Positions 1 to 11,735 of a stretch of 64,000 nucleotides of DNA are shown here, one piece after another. A program made the translations under genes and the position numbers. Within the stretch, counting starts at the first letter, position 1, and each line of letters opens with the position of its first letter. Under the pieces are notes generated by a model, which did not search any database, was not told the origin of the DNA, and worked only from the letters and a program-made list of their open reading frames with translations. The stretch is taken from contig NZ_VRKN01000018.1 of the NCBI RefSeq assembly GCF_008080435.1, positions 1 through 64,000 on the forward strand, in the 5' to 3' direction. This DNA is from Enterobacter asburiae (GTDB lineage: Bacteria > Pseudomonadota > Gammaproteobacteria > Enterobacterales > Enterobacteriaceae).

Positions 1-60
1 TTGTCCGAAGACGTTAAGAATCCATGTCACTTTGAGTGCCCACACAGATTGTCTGATAAA

Positions 61-101
61 TTGTTAAAGAGCAGTGCAACGCGGCTTTCGCTCACCGTTG
101 C
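61..101 (-). promoter_or_regulatory. rRNA leader boxB-boxA antitermination signal
   Basis: On the minus strand a boxB-like hairpin (76-101, stem GCAAC/GTTGC plus inner pairs) is followed by boxA TGCTCTTTAACAA (61-73). These elements nucleate the Nus-factor antitermination complex on rRNA transcripts. The bases from 60 down to 1 continue the conserved leader before mature 16S rRNA. No protein gene is credible in 1-308. Confidence 0.88.
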
Positions 102-111
102 GAGGTCACGT

Positions 112-139
112 ATATTACGTTTTCCTCATTCAGAGTCAA
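112..139 (-). promoter_or_regulatory. rRNA operon promoter P2
   Basis: On the minus strand TTGACT (134-139) and TAATAT (112-117) are separated by 16 bp. The site lies about 120 bp downstream of P1, the usual arrangement of tandem rrn promoters. Confidence 0.8.
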
Positions 140-231
140 GTGATTATTTTCGCTTTTCTCTGCTGGCGTTCATCTCTGAACCCCGCTAACCCGGCGGCCT
201 GTAAGCCGTTGTTCCGTGTCAGTGGAGGCGC

Positions 232-300
232 ATTATAGGGAGTTATTCTGAAGTGACAAGCACAAAATACAAAAAACTTTTCGTTCGCTCACTTTTCAAA
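232..300 (-). promoter_or_regulatory. rRNA operon promoter P1 with AT-rich upstream region
   Basis: Read on the minus strand, TTGTCA (254-259) and TATAAT (232-237) are separated by 16 bp, the short spacer typical of rrn P1. A GC-rich discriminator (GCGCC) follows the -10, as expected for stringent, ppGpp-controlled promoters. The A/T-rich stretch at about 260-300 is placed like an UP element. The promoter directs transcription leftward, toward a 16S gene that must begin just outside the window. In E. coli rrnA occupies this place beside hemG. Confidence 0.9.
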
Positions 301-308
301 CTTAACGC

Positions 309-854
309 TTATTTAAGTCGCGAATCGCCCGTTAAATGTGCGATTTCCCGCGCAAAACTGGCCACCTGCGACCAGTCGGTATAAACCACTTCTTTACGCG
401 TATCGGTTTCGCCACCCGTCATCTTCATAATCAGGCGGATCATAAAGCGGTCATACCAGCGGTAGCGAGGATAGCGCAGCGCGCCGGCAAAGACGGCGCA
501 CAGGTCTGGCTGCCACGGCGAGCCAAGCAAAAACTTGCGCGTGTAGCTGTTGGTCTGCGGCGTACGCTTCTCGGCTTTACGTGCGACCAAATTGACCGAG
601 TAAAACGCACCGGGCAATTTGTTGAGCACCGCCGTGTGCTTTTTCACAAAGCGGTCCAGCGCCGGATGGAAATGTCCGTAACGAATTGACGCGCCAATTA
701 CCACGCGATCGTAATCCTGCCAGGTTATCTGCTCCGCACGATTCAGGTTTATCACATCAGAGTAAATACCCAGCTCTTTTAATTCCGATGCCAGATAGGC
801 TGCAATCTCACGCGTTTGCCCGTCTCGCGTAGAGAAAAGAATCAGTGTTTTCAT
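309..854 (-). CDS. hemG: Menaquinone-dependent protoporphyrinogen IX dehydrogenase HemG
   Basis: HemG oxidises protoporphyrinogen IX to protoporphyrin IX, the penultimate step of heme synthesis, and passes electrons to the quinone pool at the inner membrane. The 181-aa product is flavodoxin-like and opens with the FMN phosphate-binding loop FSTRDGQT near residues 7-14. It aligns end to end with E. coli HemG. I chose ATG 854 because AGGAG lies 6 nt upstream; the frame stays open further upstream but that stretch lies inside trkH. The gene starts 10 nt after the trkH stop, so the two are probably co-transcribed. The C-terminal motif [12 protein letters not shown] is typical of the family. Confidence 0.96.
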   Translation of the reverse strand: MKTLILFSTRDGQTREIAAYLASELKELGIYSDVINLNRAEQITWQDYDRVVIGASIRYGHFHPALDRFVKKHTAVLNKLPGAFYSVNLVARKAEKRTPQTNSYTRKFLLGSPWQPDLCAVFAGALRYPRYRWYDRFMIRLIMKMTGGETDTRKEVVYTDWSQVASFAREIAHLTGDSRLK

Positions 855-864
855 CAACAGCTCC

Positions 865-2316
865 TTACTCGCGCCAGAAAGTAGGGGTGAACAGCACCAG
901 CAGCGTAAAGACCTCAAGACGACCAAACAGCATATTGGCAATGAGGATCCATTTCGCGACCGGGTTCATACTGGCAAAGTTATCCGCCACAACGCCCAGG
1001 CCAGGTCCGAGGTTATTCAATGTTGCTACGACGGATGCAAAGGCGGAGAAATCATCTACCCCCGTCGCGATAATCGCCAGCATACTGACGATAAAGACCA
1101 GCGCATACGCCGAGAAGAACCCCCACACCGCTTCGAGGATACGTTCCGGCAGCGCGCGGTTCCCCAGTTTGATGCTGTAAACCGCGTTCGGGTGGACCAG
1201 GCGCTTCAGCTCACGGTTGCCCTGCTTAAACAGCAGCAGAATACGAATCACCTTCAGGCCACCGCCCGTCGATCCCGCACAGCCCCCGATAAATGCAGAG
1301 CATAAAAGCAGCACCGGCAGGAAAAGCGGCCAGCGCGCGATGCTGTCCGTGGTAAACCCGGCGGTCGTCGCCATCGATACCACCTGGAAGAACGCCTGAT
1401 TTAGCGTGGTCAACGCGGAGTTGTAGACATCATGGAACCACAGCACCAGGGTACAGATGATCACCAGCGTAAGCTGGACGCCAATGAACATGCGGAACTC
1501 AGGGTCACGCCAGTACACCTTCAGGCTGCGCCCGCTCAGTAAAGAGAAATGCAGACCGTAGTTACAGCCTGAAATTAGCAGGAAAATGGCAATAATAGTG
1601 TTAATCGTTGGGCTGTCGAAGTAGCCGACGCTGGCATCGTGAGTGGAGAACCCGCCGATAGCAATCGTCGCGAAGCTGTGTCCGATGGCATCAAAAGCAG
1701 GCATCCCGGCAAACCATAGCGCCAGCGCACAGGCCACCGTCAGTAATACATAGATAAGCCAGAGAGTTTTCGCCGTCTCAGCAATACGCGGGCGCATCTT
1801 GTTATCTTTCAGCGGCCCGGGCATTTCGGCGCGATAGAGCTGCATCCCCCCAACGCCCAGAATCGGCAGAATAGCCACCGCCAGGACGATGATCCCCATC
1901 CCCCCGAACCACTGCAGCATCTGGCGATAAAAGAGAATGGCGTGCGGAAGTGAATCCAGCCCCACCAGCGTCGTCGCCCCGGTCGTCGTTAAACCGGAGA
2001 ACGATTCAAAAAAGGCATCCGTGATGCTCAGGTTAGGCTGTTCAGAGAAGATAAAGGGCAGCGAACCGACGCTCCCCAGCACCGTCCAGAACAGGACCAC
2101 AATCAGAAAGCCTTCGCGAGATTTCAGCTCACCTTTCTGACGACGGTTTGGCCACCACAGCAGAGAGCCAATCGCCAGCGCAACAAAGAAGGTCTGGGTA
2201 AATGCCCGCCCCGCGCCGTCCCGGTAGATAAGCGCCACCAGTCCAGGGAGAATCATCGTCCCGGAAAAAAGTATGACCAGCAGTCCAACGATTCGGGTTA
2301 TGGCACGAAAATGCAT
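865..2316 (-). CDS. trkH: Trk system potassium uptake protein TrkH
   Basis: TrkH is the inner-membrane K+-translocating subunit of the Trk system, gated by the cytoplasmic TrkA ring. The 483-aa product is strongly hydrophobic and carries four pore-loop repeats: TTTGAT near residue 111, AIGGFST near 219, TTAGFTT near 316 and NLGPGLG near 436. Each supplies a glycine to the selectivity filter. Length matches E. coli TrkH. It follows yigZ by 39 bp and precedes hemG by 10 bp on the same strand, within the pepQ-yigZ-trkH-hemG group also seen in E. coli. Confidence 0.97.
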   Translation of the reverse strand: MHFRAITRIVGLLVILFSGTMILPGLVALIYRDGAGRAFTQTFFVALAIGSLLWWPNRRQKGELKSREGFLIVVLFWTVLGSVGSLPFIFSEQPNLSITDAFFESFSGLTTTGATTLVGLDSLPHAILFYRQMLQWFGGMGIIVLAVAILPILGVGGMQLYRAEMPGPLKDNKMRPRIAETAKTLWLIYVLLTVACALALWFAGMPAFDAIGHSFATIAIGGFSTHDASVGYFDSPTINTIIAIFLLISGCNYGLHFSLLSGRSLKVYWRDPEFRMFIGVQLTLVIICTLVLWFHDVYNSALTTLNQAFFQVVSMATTAGFTTDSIARWPLFLPVLLLCSAFIGGCAGSTGGGLKVIRILLLFKQGNRELKRLVHPNAVYSIKLGNRALPERILEAVWGFFSAYALVFIVSMLAIIATGVDDFSAFASVVATLNNLGPGLGVVADNFASMNPVAKWILIANMLFGRLEVFTLLVLFTPTFWRE

Positions 2317-2355
2317 CTCTGCCGTTTCCTTTGGTATTCAAAAGTGAGGTGGGGA

Positions 2356-2970
2356 TTATTCTTCAATCGGCAGCAATTGCAACGAACCACGACTAAAATC
2401 AGCCAGTTTTGCTGAAAAAGCAGCCAGTTCCGCCCGAGGAAGCGCCACGCGTAATTGCACCATTGCCTGATATTCACTGTGCGCGATGACACCGTTAAAT
2501 TGCTTCAGCAACGTTTCGATGCCGGATAACTGGGCGTAATCGCACAATAAAGTATATTCGGTGAGCGGCGTTTTGCGGGTGGTTATTAGCATATTCAATG
2601 CCTGCTGAACCCCACCGCCATACGCTTTTACCAGCCCACCCGTACCTAATAAAATACCGCCATAGTAGCGCACCACCACGGCGGTAATTTCACCCACGCC
2701 GCTGCCCATCAGCTGGGAGAGCATGGGTTTACCGGCCGTTCCTGCCGGTTCACCGTCGTCGGAAAACCCCAGCTGCTGCGAGTCGTCCGGCGGCCCTGCC
2801 ACCCACGCCACGCAGTGGTGGCGTGCGTCAGGATGCTCCGCCCGAACGGACTCGACAAAAGCCTTTGCTGCCTCTACGCCGTCGGTATGCGCCAGCAGCG
2901 TAATAAAGCGGCTTTTCTTGATTTCCTCAACAAAGGTGACCGGTTCAGCCGGTATCAGCCAGCTTTCCAT
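2356..2970 (-). CDS. yigZ: IMPACT family protein YigZ
   Basis: 204 aa, matching the IMPACT (UPF0029) family, whose eukaryotic members regulate the Gcn2 kinase; the bacterial role is not settled. The N-terminal half holds the conserved block with FVESVRAEHPDARHHCVAW and FSDDGEPAGTAGKPML near residues 38-85, and the C-terminal 65 residues match a small ferredoxin-like domain. The start ATG overlaps the pepQ stop by one base (TGATG), which points to translational coupling. Function here is by family only. Confidence 0.93.
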   Translation of the reverse strand: MESWLIPAEPVTFVEEIKKSRFITLLAHTDGVEAAKAFVESVRAEHPDARHHCVAWVAGPPDDSQQLGFSDDGEPAGTAGKPMLSQLMGSGVGEITAVVVRYYGGILLGTGGLVKAYGGGVQQALNMLITTRKTPLTEYTLLCDYAQLSGIETLLKQFNGVIAHSEYQAMVQLRVALPRAELAAFSAKLADFSRGSLQLLPIEE

Positions 2971-4301
2971 CAGGCCAACTTCAGGTCTCGCGTCATGTTC
3001 TCGATACCGTTTTCGTGAACCACAACGTTATCTTCGATGCGAATACCGCCAAACGGCTTCAGCGCGTCAATTTTTTCCCAGTTGAAGTGTTTGCTGAACT
3101 GGCCGTCGCGCCACGGCGCCAGCAGGGATTCGATAAAGTAGATCCCCGGTTCAATCGTCAGCACCATACGCGGCGCCAGAATACGGGTGCAGCGCAGGTA
3201 AGGATATTTAGACGGTGCCGCCAGGTGCGTGCCGGTATCATCCTGCATAAAGCCCGCAACGTCGTGAACCTGCAGACCCAGCGGGTGACCGATACCGTGC
3301 GGCATGAATGGCCCGGTCAGATCGTTCTCGACCATCGCCTCTTCGCTCATGTCTTTCACAATCTGATGCTTACGCAGCAGTTTTGCGATGCGCTGATGGA
3401 ACTGGATGTGGTAATCCACATAGCTGGTTCCGGCTTTCATGGTGCCAATCAGCGCCAGCTGTTCATCGTTCACGTCTTTAATCAGCTGCGCGAAATCGGT
3501 ATCCGCATTCGCCGCCCAGGTACGGGTCAGGTCGGCCGCGTAGCCGTTATACTCTGCCCCTGCGTCCAGCAGGAAGCTGCGCATTTCTGACGGAACATGG
3601 TGATCCAGTTTGGTGTAGTGAAGCACAGACGCGTGCTCATTCAGCGCGACGATATTGCTGTACGGTACGTCGGTATCACGGTGGCCTGTCGCGGTCAGAT
3701 AGGCCTGATTGATGTCGAACTCGCTCATCCCCGACTGGAATGCTTCATGCGCGGCACGGTGGCCATTCACCGCCGTTTTTTGCGCTTCACGCATGCAGTA
3801 AAGTTCATAGTCGGTTTTATACGCGCGGTAATAGTGCAGGTAATCCAGCACCCCTTTCGGATTGAGTTTGTCTGCCGGAATATCCAGACCCAGTGCGCGC
3901 TCTGGAACAGGGCCGATGTAGCCGATGTTGCCACGCGCAGCAGGCAGCTGGCTGCCAATGCCGTCCGCTTTCGGCAGTGCAATTACATCAATCTCTTCCG
4001 TCCAGAAAGAGGTCGGCAGCGGTTCAACGTTGTGCCAGTAATCGACCGGCAGGTAGAACCACAGTTTCGGCTTGTTCACGCCGTCTACCAGCAGCCAGCA
4101 ATTTGGAACCTGAGTCACCGGCACCCAGGCTTTAAACTGCGGGTTCACCTTAAACGGATAAGCGTGGTCATCCAGAAAGGTATTCATCAGCTCGCCAGAG
4201 TGGATCAGAAGCGCATCCAGCTTAAAGCGGGCCAGTACATCGCGGGTACGTTCTTGTAGGGTAACGATATGATTTTTATAAAGCGAAGCCAGTGAGTCCA
4301 T
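2970..4301 (-). CDS. pepQ: Xaa-Pro dipeptidase PepQ
   Basis: PepQ hydrolyses dipeptides with C-terminal proline in the cytoplasm. The 443-aa product has the pita-bread metallopeptidase fold, with metal ligands in [17 protein letters not shown] (two Asp), HGIGHPLG (His), TIEPGIYF (Glu) and RIEDNVVV (Glu). Two adjacent ATG codons are possible. ATG 4301 is 6 nt from the AGGA ribosome-binding sequence and gives the E. coli length, while 4304 is only 3 nt away. The gene is divergent from fadB across about 190 bp and heads a four-gene minus-strand string. Confidence 0.96.
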   Translation of the reverse strand: MDSLASLYKNHIVTLQERTRDVLARFKLDALLIHSGELMNTFLDDHAYPFKVNPQFKAWVPVTQVPNCWLLVDGVNKPKLWFYLPVDYWHNVEPLPTSFWTEEIDVIALPKADGIGSQLPAARGNIGYIGPVPERALGLDIPADKLNPKGVLDYLHYYRAYKTDYELYCMREAQKTAVNGHRAAHEAFQSGMSEFDINQAYLTATGHRDTDVPYSNIVALNEHASVLHYTKLDHHVPSEMRSFLLDAGAEYNGYAADLTRTWAANADTDFAQLIKDVNDEQLALIGTMKAGTSYVDYHIQFHQRIAKLLRKHQIVKDMSEEAMVENDLTGPFMPHGIGHPLGLQVHDVAGFMQDDTGTHLAAPSKYPYLRCTRILAPRMVLTIEPGIYFIESLLAPWRDGQFSKHFNWEKIDALKPFGGIRIEDNVVVHENGIENMTRDLKLA

Positions 4302-4448
4302 CATTCTTCCTTTCGTTTTATTGACCTCAAGTCATCGCATCTTAGCACACCTCACTCCGGCTGCGTGATTTCCACCGACCGTGATCAATGCAGCATTTTC
4401 TTAATGAGTAATTTGCATTTTATTAACATAAATCCCACACTCCGATTC

Positions 4449-4465
4449 ATCTGGTATGACCAGAT
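4449..4465 (+). promoter_or_regulatory. FadR operator upstream of fadB
   Basis: A 17-bp near-perfect palindrome, ATCTGGTATGACCAGAT, lies 26 bp before the fadB start. It fits the FadR consensus (CTGGT-N3-ACCAG core) and nearly matches the E. coli fadB operator. FadR bound here would repress fadBA until long-chain acyl-CoA releases it. Confidence 0.88.
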
Positions 4466-4491
4466 CCACTTGCTGGATTCAGGAGACTGAC

Positions 4492-6681
4492 ATGCTCTAC
4501 AAAGGCGACACCCTGTACCTCAACTGGCTGGAAGATGGCATTGCCGAACTGGTGTTCGATGCCCCCGGCTCAGTGAACAAGCTTGATACCGCGACGGTGG
4601 CCAGTCTTGGCCAGGCGCTGGATGTTCTTGAAAAACAACCTGAATTAAAAGGGCTGCTGCTGCGTTCTAACAAAGCGGCCTTTATTGTTGGTGCCGATAT
4701 CACCGAGTTCCTTTCGCTGTTCCTGGTTCCGGAAGAACAGCTGAGCCAGTGGCTGCACTTTGCCAACAGCGTCTTTAATCGTCTGGAAGATCTGCCTGTC
4801 CCGACCATTTCCGCCGTTAACGGCTATGCGCTGGGCGGCGGCTGCGAATGCGTACTGGCGACCGACTACCGTCTGGCCACACCAGACCTGCGCATCGGCC
4901 TGCCGGAAACGAAGCTGGGTATCATGCCGGGCTTTGGCGGCTCGGTGCGTATGCCGCGCATGTTGGGTGCCGATAGCGCACTGGAGATCATTGCCGCAGG
5001 TAAAGATGTCGGCGCAGAACAGGCGCAGAAAATCGGCCTGGTCGACGGCGTCGTGAAACCCGAGAAACTTGTTGAAGGCGCTGTCGCCATTCTGCGCCAG
5101 GCCATTAACGGCGATCTCGACTGGAAAGCCAAACGCCAGCCGAAGCTGGAGCCGTTAAAGCTCAGCAAGATTGAAGCCACCATGAGCTTCACCATCGCCA
5201 AAGGCATGGTGATGCAGACGGCGGGCAAACACTACCCGGCACCGATCACGGCGGTGAAAACCATTGAAGCGGCTGCCCGTCTCGGTCGCGATGAAGCGCT
5301 GAAGCTCGAAAATCAGAGCTTTGTCCCACTGGCGCACACCAATGAAGCCCGCGCGCTGGTCGGTATCTTCCTCAACGATCAGTTCGTGAAAGGTAAAGCC
5401 AAACAGCTGACTAAAAACGTTGAGACGCCAAAACATGCGGCGGTACTCGGCGCTGGCATTATGGGTGGCGGCATCGCTTACCAGTCGGCCTGGAAAGGCG
5501 TGCCGGTAGTAATGAAAGACATCAGCGAGAAATCCCTGACGCTGGGCATGACCGAAGCTGCCAAGCTGCTGAATAAGCAACTGGAACGTGGAAAAATTGA
5601 CGGGCTGAAGCTTGCGGGCGTGATCTCCACCATTCAGCCTGTGCTGGAATACAGCGGTTTCGACCGTGTCGACGTAGTGGTTGAAGCCGTCGTCGAGAAC
5701 CCGAAAGTCAAAAAAGCGGTGCTCGCGGAAACGGAAGACAAGGTTCGTCCTGAGACCGTGCTGGCCTCTAACACCTCCACCATTCCCATCAGCGAACTGG
5801 CGAGCGTGCTGAAGCGTCCGGAAAACTTCTGCGGGATGCACTTCTTCAACCCGGTACACCGTATGCCGCTGGTCGAAGTGATCCGTGGGGAAAAAACCTC
5901 TGACGAAACCATCGCGAAAGTGGTGGCGTGGGCAAGCAAGATGGGCAAAACGCCGATCGTGGTTAACGACTGCCCGGGCTTCTTCGTCAACCGCGTGCTG
6001 TTCCCTTACTTCGCCGGTTTCAGCCAGCTGCTGCGCGACGGGGCGGACTTCCGCAAAATCGATAAAGTGATGGAAAAACAGTTCGGCTGGCCGATGGGCC
6101 CGGCGTATCTGCTGGACGTGGTCGGCATTGATACCGCCCACCACGCTCAGGCGGTGATGGCGGCAGGCTTCCCGCAGCGTATGCAGAAAGATTATCGCGA
6201 CGCCATTGACGCGCTGTTCGACGCTAACCGCTTCGGCCAGAAAAACGGCCTGGGCTTCTGGCGCTATAAAGAAGACAGCAAAGGCAAACCGAAGAAAGAA
6301 GAAGATGCCGTGGTGGATGGTCTGCTGGCCGACGTTTGCCCGCCGAAACGCGACTTCACCGACGATGAGATCATCGCCCGCATGATGATCCCGATGATAA
6401 ACGAAGTGGTGCGTTGCCTCGAAGAAGGCATCATCGCCAGCCCGGCAGAAGCCGACATGGCGCTGGTGTACGGCCTGGGCTTCCCTCCGTTCCACGGCGG
6501 CGCGTTCCGCTGGCTGGACACGCTCGGCAGCGCCCGCTATCTCGATATGGCTCAGCAGTATCATCACCTCGGCCCGCTTTATGAGGTGCCGGAAGGGCTG
6601 CGTAACAAAGCGCGCCATAACGAACCCTACTATCCAGCAGTTGAGCCAGCCCGTCCGGTTGGCGAGCTGAAAACGGCTTAA
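4492..6681 (+). CDS. fadB: Fatty acid oxidation complex alpha subunit FadB
   Basis: FadB carries enoyl-CoA hydratase, 3-hydroxyacyl-CoA dehydrogenase and accessory isomerase/epimerase activities of aerobic beta-oxidation, and forms an alpha2beta2 complex with FadA. The 729-aa product has an N-terminal crotonase domain with the two catalytic Glu in GGGCECV (about 119) and LPETKLG (about 139). An NAD-binding motif LGAGIMGGG lies near 314, and the dehydrogenase catalytic His is in [10 protein letters not shown] near 450. ATG 4492 gives the E. coli length and has AGGAGA upstream; the longer open frame would start inside the FadR operator. fadA follows after 9 bp. Confidence 0.98.
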   Translation: MLYKGDTLYLNWLEDGIAELVFDAPGSVNKLDTATVASLGQALDVLEKQPELKGLLLRSNKAAFIVGADITEFLSLFLVPEEQLSQWLHFANSVFNRLEDLPVPTISAVNGYALGGGCECVLATDYRLATPDLRIGLPETKLGIMPGFGGSVRMPRMLGADSALEIIAAGKDVGAEQAQKIGLVDGVVKPEKLVEGAVAILRQAINGDLDWKAKRQPKLEPLKLSKIEATMSFTIAKGMVMQTAGKHYPAPITAVKTIEAAARLGRDEALKLENQSFVPLAHTNEARALVGIFLNDQFVKGKAKQLTKNVETPKHAAVLGAGIMGGGIAYQSAWKGVPVVMKDISEKSLTLGMTEAAKLLNKQLERGKIDGLKLAGVISTIQPVLEYSGFDRVDVVVEAVVENPKVKKAVLAETEDKVRPETVLASNTSTIPISELASVLKRPENFCGMHFFNPVHRMPLVEVIRGEKTSDETIAKVVAWASKMGKTPIVVNDCPGFFVNRVLFPYFAGFSQLLRDGADFRKIDKVMEKQFGWPMGPAYLLDVVGIDTAHHAQAVMAAGFPQRMQKDYRDAIDALFDANRFGQKNGLGFWRYKEDSKGKPKKEEDAVVDGLLADVCPPKRDFTDDEIIARMMIPMINEVVRCLEEGIIASPAEADMALVYGLGFPPFHGGAFRWLDTLGSARYLDMAQQYHHLGPLYEVPEGLRNKARHNEPYYPAVEPARPVGELKTA

Positions 6682-7854
<1,173 letters not shown>

Positions 7855-7863
7855 GGCTATAAC

Positions 7864-7928
7864 GTAGGCCCGATAAGCATCGCGCCATCGGGCTTTTGCC
7901 GGGAGGCGCTGCGCTTTCCCGGCCTACG
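7864..7928. repeat. Pair of inverted REP units (BIME) after fadA
   Basis: Two palindromic units stand in opposite orientation: GTAGGCCCGATAAGC...GCCATCGGGC (7864-7893) and GCCGGGAGGCGC...TTTCCCGGCCTACG (7898-7928). This is the REP pattern of enterobacterial intergenic repeats. It lies between convergent fadA and fre, where such elements often protect 3' ends of transcripts. Confidence 0.85.
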
Positions 7929-7988
7929 AGAGGTATCTCACCGCCACTGGCGTCATTGGCGAAGAGAGAGAGTTTAGTTGCCGTTCTT

Positions 7989-8013
7989 CCCGCCTGTCAG
8001 GGGCGGGTTTTTT
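7989..8013. terminator. Intrinsic terminator between fadA and fre
   Basis: CCCGCC-TGTCAGG-GGCGGG forms a strong hairpin followed by TTTTTT on the plus strand, suited to end fadBA. It abuts the fre stop codon (8016) and has A residues on the other side, so it could also act on convergent fre. Confidence 0.85.
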
Positions 8014-8015
8014 AT

Positions 8016-8717
8016 TTAAATGAAGGCAAACGCATCGCCAAACAGGCGGTCTTCACGCGCGTCACGTTCGTTACAGAACAGGTCGCGGGCAATTTTCGCC
8101 ATCTCAAAACGGCCAGCGATATAGATATCGTGCCCTGCCAGCGTGCCGTGATCCTGCAACACCGCCGTCAGCACCGTCCCGCTACGACCACGCCAGCCCT
8201 CTTCCGGCTGCTCAACCACCGGCTCAATGCGCAGGTTAGGATGGGTTACGCTCAGCGCTTCCAGTTCAGACAGGTCGTACAAATGTTTCTCTTCGCGGCC
8301 ACCCCAGTAAATGGTGATGTCACGGTCCGGGTTACGCGCCAGCGCGGTCAACAGAATAGAACGCACATAAGAGAAGCCCGTACCGCCAGCGATCAGGATC
8401 AGCGGACGGTCTTCGTCATCGCGCAGCCACGCATCACCGTGCGGAATATCCACCACGATTTCACGTTCCTTCAGGATCCGATCCATCACCGCCATCGCAT
8501 ACAGGTTAAGCTCTGACGCACCAATATGAAGCTCAATAAATTCCTGCTCCGCTGGCGTTGAGGCCATAGAGAAAGGACGCTTATCACGCTCATCCATCAC
8601 GACCATCAGGTACTGACCCGCGCGGAAAGAGAATGGCGCTTCTGGCACTAAACGGACGCGATATACGGTGTCGGTGATAGCATCTACCGAGGTCACTTTA
8701 CAGCTTAAGGTTGTCAT
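8016..8717 (-). CDS. fre: NAD(P)H-flavin reductase Fre
   Basis: Fre reduces free riboflavin, FMN or FAD with NADH or NADPH and supplies reduced flavin, for example to reactivate ribonucleotide reductase. It is 233 aa, the length of E. coli Fre. The flavin-binding motif RPFSMAS lies near residues 46-52, and the nicotinamide-binding [10 protein letters not shown] near 110-119 places it in the ferredoxin reductase-like family. It lies 42 bp downstream of ubiD on the same strand, as in E. coli, where the pair was once linked to ubiquinone synthesis by genetics. Confidence 0.96.
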   Translation of the reverse strand: MTTLSCKVTSVDAITDTVYRVRLVPEAPFSFRAGQYLMVVMDERDKRPFSMASTPAEQEFIELHIGASELNLYAMAVMDRILKEREIVVDIPHGDAWLRDDEDRPLILIAGGTGFSYVRSILLTALARNPDRDITIYWGGREEKHLYDLSELEALSVTHPNLRIEPVVEQPEEGWRGRSGTVLTAVLQDHGTLAGHDIYIAGRFEMAKIARDLFCNERDAREDRLFGDAFAFI

Positions 8718-8759
8718 TCGCTCTCTCTGTCGGCAAGTCTATAGGGCTTAACGGTCAGC

Positions 8760-10253
8760 TCAGGGTTTACCGTTATTCATTATGGCCAGCTCGTCCCAGA
8801 TCGCGTCAATTCGCGCGGTCACAGCAGGATCTTTTTTGATCGGGCGACCCCATTCACGGTCGGTTTCGCCAGGCCATTTATTTGTGGCATCCAGTCCCAT
8901 CTTTGAGCCAAGACCGGAAACCGGCGAGGCAAAATCCAGGTAATCTATCGGCGTGTTTTCGACTAACACCGTATCGCGCGCCGGGTCCATTCGCGTGGTA
9001 ATGGCCCAGATGACGTCATTCCAGTCGCGGGCGTTAACGTCATCATCGCAGACAATAACAAATTTGGTATACATAAACTGGCGCAGGAAAGACCATACGC
9101 CCATCATCACGCGTTTAGCGTGACCAGGATACTGCTTCTTCATCGTGACCACCGCCATGCGATACGAGCATCCTTCAGGCGGCAGATAAAAATCAACAAT
9201 TTCCGGGAACTGCTTTTGCAGGATCGGCACAAACACTTCGTTCAGCGCCACGCCCAGCACCGCCGGTTCGTCCGGTGGACGTCCGGTATACGTGGAGTGA
9301 TAAATCGCATCTTCACGCTGCGTAATGTGCGTAACGGTAAACACCGGGAAGTTATCCACTTCGTTGTAATAGCCAGTGTGGTCGCCGTAAGGGCCTTCTG
9401 GTGCCAGTTCACCCTGCTCAAGGTAACCTTCCAGCACAATTTCTGCACTGGCAGGAACTTCGAGATCGTTAGAAATACACTTCACGACTTCGGTTTTCGT
9501 TCCGCGCAGCAGGCCAGCAAACGCATATTCAGAAAGGGTATCTGGCACAGGGGTGACGGCGCCCAGAATGGTGGCCGGATCGGCGCCTAAGGCGACAGAC
9601 ACCGGGAAACGTTCCCCCGGATGCGCAGCGCACCACTCCTGGAAATCCAGCGCGCCGCCGCGATGCGACAGCCAGCGCATGATGAGTTTATTCTTGCCAA
9701 TCAACTGCTGGCGGTAAATACCGAGGTTTTGCCGCTCTTTGTGCGGGCCGCGCGTAACGGTCAGCCCCCAGGTGATCAGCGGAGCGGCATCTTCAGGCCA
9801 GCACTGCATGATAGGGATTTTGGTCAGATCAACCGCATCGCCTTCCAGCACTTTCTGCTGGCACGGCGCGCCGCGCAGGCGTTTGGTGGGCATGTTCAGC
9901 ACCTGCTTAAACTGCGGCAGCTTGTCGAACAGATCGCGGAAACCTTTCGGTGGTTCCGGCTCTTTCAGAAACGCCAGCAGTTTACCGACTTCACGCAGCG
10001 CCGTGACGTCCTCCTGCCCCATCCCCAATGCAACACGACGCGGTGTACCAAACAGGTTGCATAGCACCGGCATTGAGTAACCTTTCGGATTTTCAAACAG
10101 TAATGCGGGGCCACCGGCACGCAGGGTGCGGTCAGCAATTTCTGTCATCTCCAGATAAGGATCAACAGGAAGTGTAATACGTTTGAGTTCACCCTGCTTT
10201 TCCAGCAGCGTCAGGAAGTCGCGGAGATCGTGGTATTTCATGCAGTTAATCAT
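8760..10253 (-). CDS. ubiD: 3-octaprenyl-4-hydroxybenzoate carboxy-lyase UbiD
   Basis: UbiD decarboxylates 3-octaprenyl-4-hydroxybenzoate in ubiquinone synthesis using the prenylated FMN made by UbiX (not encoded in the window). The 497-aa product aligns along its whole length with E. coli UbiD. Conserved active-site stretches include [10 protein letters not shown] near residue 178 and [11 protein letters not shown] near 288. ATG 10253 (MINCMK) has GAGAGG close upstream; an internal ATG at 10241 has no comparable site. Neighbouring fre is transcribed in the same direction. Confidence 0.96.
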   Translation of the reverse strand: MINCMKYHDLRDFLTLLEKQGELKRITLPVDPYLEMTEIADRTLRAGGPALLFENPKGYSMPVLCNLFGTPRRVALGMGQEDVTALREVGKLLAFLKEPEPPKGFRDLFDKLPQFKQVLNMPTKRLRGAPCQQKVLEGDAVDLTKIPIMQCWPEDAAPLITWGLTVTRGPHKERQNLGIYRQQLIGKNKLIMRWLSHRGGALDFQEWCAAHPGERFPVSVALGADPATILGAVTPVPDTLSEYAFAGLLRGTKTEVVKCISNDLEVPASAEIVLEGYLEQGELAPEGPYGDHTGYYNEVDNFPVFTVTHITQREDAIYHSTYTGRPPDEPAVLGVALNEVFVPILQKQFPEIVDFYLPPEGCSYRMAVVTMKKQYPGHAKRVMMGVWSFLRQFMYTKFVIVCDDDVNARDWNDVIWAITTRMDPARDTVLVENTPIDYLDFASPVSGLGSKMGLDATNKWPGETDREWGRPIKKDPAVTARIDAIWDELAIMNNGKP

Positions 10254-10423
10254 GGCCTCTCTGTAAGCGCTTCATTATACGGCGTAAGCCTGCTTGATGC
10301 TGTAATTTTGTTAAATAAGCGTGAACTTATGCGTTCTGTTCCATTTTCCCCCATTATAATCAACTTAGCGATCCCGCCAGGGTTTTGATATGCTTGCGCC
10401 CCGAACTAAGGGAAAGAGTGATT

Positions 10424-10915
10424 ATGCAGGCCTGGTATTTACTGTATTGCAAACGCGGGCAACTTCAGCGCGCGCAGGAACATCTTGAACGTCAGTCTGT
10501 TAATTGCCTGACACCCGTGATCACGCTTGAAAAAATGCAGCGCGGGAAGCGCACAACCGTCAGTGAGCCGTTGTTCCCGAACTACCTGTTCGTGGAGTTC
10601 GACCCGGAAGTCATCCACACCACCACCATCAGCGCAACGCGTGGCGTCAGCCACTTCGTTCGTTTTGGCGCCCACCCGGCAACGGTCCCGTCGACAGTCA
10701 TTCACCAGCTGTCGGTTTATCAGCAACCTGAAGGGATCACCGACCCCGAAACCCCTTACACGGGCGATAGCGTCGTGATTACCGAAGGCGCTTTCGAAGG
10801 CCTGCAGGCGATTTTTGCCGAGCCGGACGGGGAAGCGCGCTCTATGCTGTTGCTCAATCTGCTGAACAAGCAGGTGCTGCAGAGCGTTAAAAACACCGAC
10901 TTCCGCAAACTTTAA
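10424..10915 (+). CDS. rfaH: Transcription antiterminator RfaH
   Basis: RfaH is the NusG paralogue that joins RNA polymerase at ops elements and promotes expression of long LPS, capsule and similar operons. The 163-aa product has the NGN domain at the N-terminus ([10 protein letters not shown], then [11 protein letters not shown]) and a C-terminal domain with the KOW-like stretch [13 protein letters not shown]; in E. coli that domain refolds from helices to a beta barrel. ATG 10424 gives the E. coli-type N-terminus. The stop codon interlocks with the convergent tatD stop within TTAA at 10912-10915. I noticed no ops element inside the window. Confidence 0.96.
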   Translation: MQAWYLLYCKRGQLQRAQEHLERQSVNCLTPVITLEKMQRGKRTTVSEPLFPNYLFVEFDPEVIHTTTISATRGVSHFVRFGAHPATVPSTVIHQLSVYQQPEGITDPETPYTGDSVVITEGAFEGLQAIFAEPDGEARSMLLLNLLNKQVLQSVKNTDFRKL

Positions 10916-11694
10916 ACGTTTATCCCGAACAGATTACGCACGTTGTCATCCGTCTGCGCCGAAAGCCAGTGCGGATCGTCTCCGCGCCACTTCGCAACGC
11001 TCTCAACAATGTGCCCCAGATACGCGGGCTCATTTCGCCGCGATACCGGTTTGGGTTTCATATCGCGCGGTAGCAGATAAGGCGCATCGGTTTCAAGGAG
11101 CAGTCGGTCAGCCGGGATTACCGGCAGTAGTTCACGAAGTTCAAGCCCGCGGCGCTCATCGCAAACCCAGCCGGTAATGCCCAGATAAAGCCCTCGCTTC
11201 AGGCAATCCAGCGCTTCGTGGCGTGAACCGGTGAAGCAGTGCAGAACCGCGCCGGGCAGTTTCTCCAGCCACGGATCCAGAAGTGCCAGGAAACGCTCAT
11301 GCGCGTCGCGACAGTGCATAAATACGGGCATTTCAAGCTCTGCTGCCAGCGCAAGCTGGGCAGTGAACGCCTTTTCCTGATCCTCAGGCGTGGAAAAGTT
11401 ACGGTTGAAATCGAGACCGCATTCGCCGATCGCCACAACATCTGGCGTCTTCGCCAGCCTGTACAGGGTGTCGCCACTTTCCGCGGTCCACTGGCTGCTG
11501 TCGTGAGGATGCACGCCAGCAGTAGACCAGCAGCGATCGTAACGTTGCGCCAGCTGCTGCGCCTGCTCGCTCTCATGCAGGTTGGTGCCTGTCAGCAGCA
11601 GTCCTTTCACCCCGGCGGCAAACGCACGCGCAACCACTTCATCACGATCTTTCGCAAACTGCGAGCTGGTCAGGTTGAGTCCGATATCAAACAT
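10912..11694 (-). CDS. tatD: 3'-5' ssDNA/RNA exonuclease TatD
   Basis: TatD is a metal-dependent nuclease of the amidohydrolase superfamily. Despite its name it is not part of the Tat translocase. Metal-binding motifs are seen in order: [33 protein letters not shown] and [11 protein letters not shown] 11694 has GGGGA 5 nt upstream and gives 260 aa. Two earlier in-frame ATGs (11706, 11700) have poor spacing. It follows tatC by 41 bp, with a hairpin in between that may lower its expression. Confidence 0.95.
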   Translation of the reverse strand: MFDIGLNLTSSQFAKDRDEVVARAFAAGVKGLLLTGTNLHESEQAQQLAQRYDRCWSTAGVHPHDSSQWTAESGDTLYRLAKTPDVVAIGECGLDFNRNFSTPEDQEKAFTAQLALAAELEMPVFMHCRDAHERFLALLDPWLEKLPGAVLHCFTGSRHEALDCLKRGLYLGITGWVCDERRGLELRELLPVIPADRLLLETDAPYLLPRDMKPKPVSRRNEPAYLGHIVESVAKWRGDDPHWLSAQTDDNVRNLFGINV

Positions 11695-11713
11695 GCACAT
11701 CCCCATATAACAA

Positions 11714-11730
11714 CCGCCCTGACGGGCGGC
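11714..11730 (-). terminator. Hairpin between tatC and tatD, possible attenuator
   Basis: GCCGCCC-GTCA-GGGCGGT forms a compact GC stem in the tatC-tatD gap on the minus strand. The following bases (TTGTTATA) make a poor U-tract, so full termination is unlikely. Partial attenuation or 3'-end protection of tatABC mRNA is possible. Confidence 0.45.
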
Positions 11731-11735
11731 TGGTT

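Noticed and set aside
1..189. 62-codon ORF on the plus strand
   Set aside because: It runs antisense through the rRNA leader with boxA, boxB and P2, has no ribosome-binding site and resembles no protein.
3015..4259. Two long plus-strand frames opposite pepQ
   Set aside because: They lie wholly within well-conserved pepQ and have no family features.
5155..6618. 487-codon open frame antisense to fadB
   Set aside because: Long antisense frames are common opposite GC-biased codons; the sense strand is clearly FadB and the antisense product is His/Arg/Val-rich without domains.
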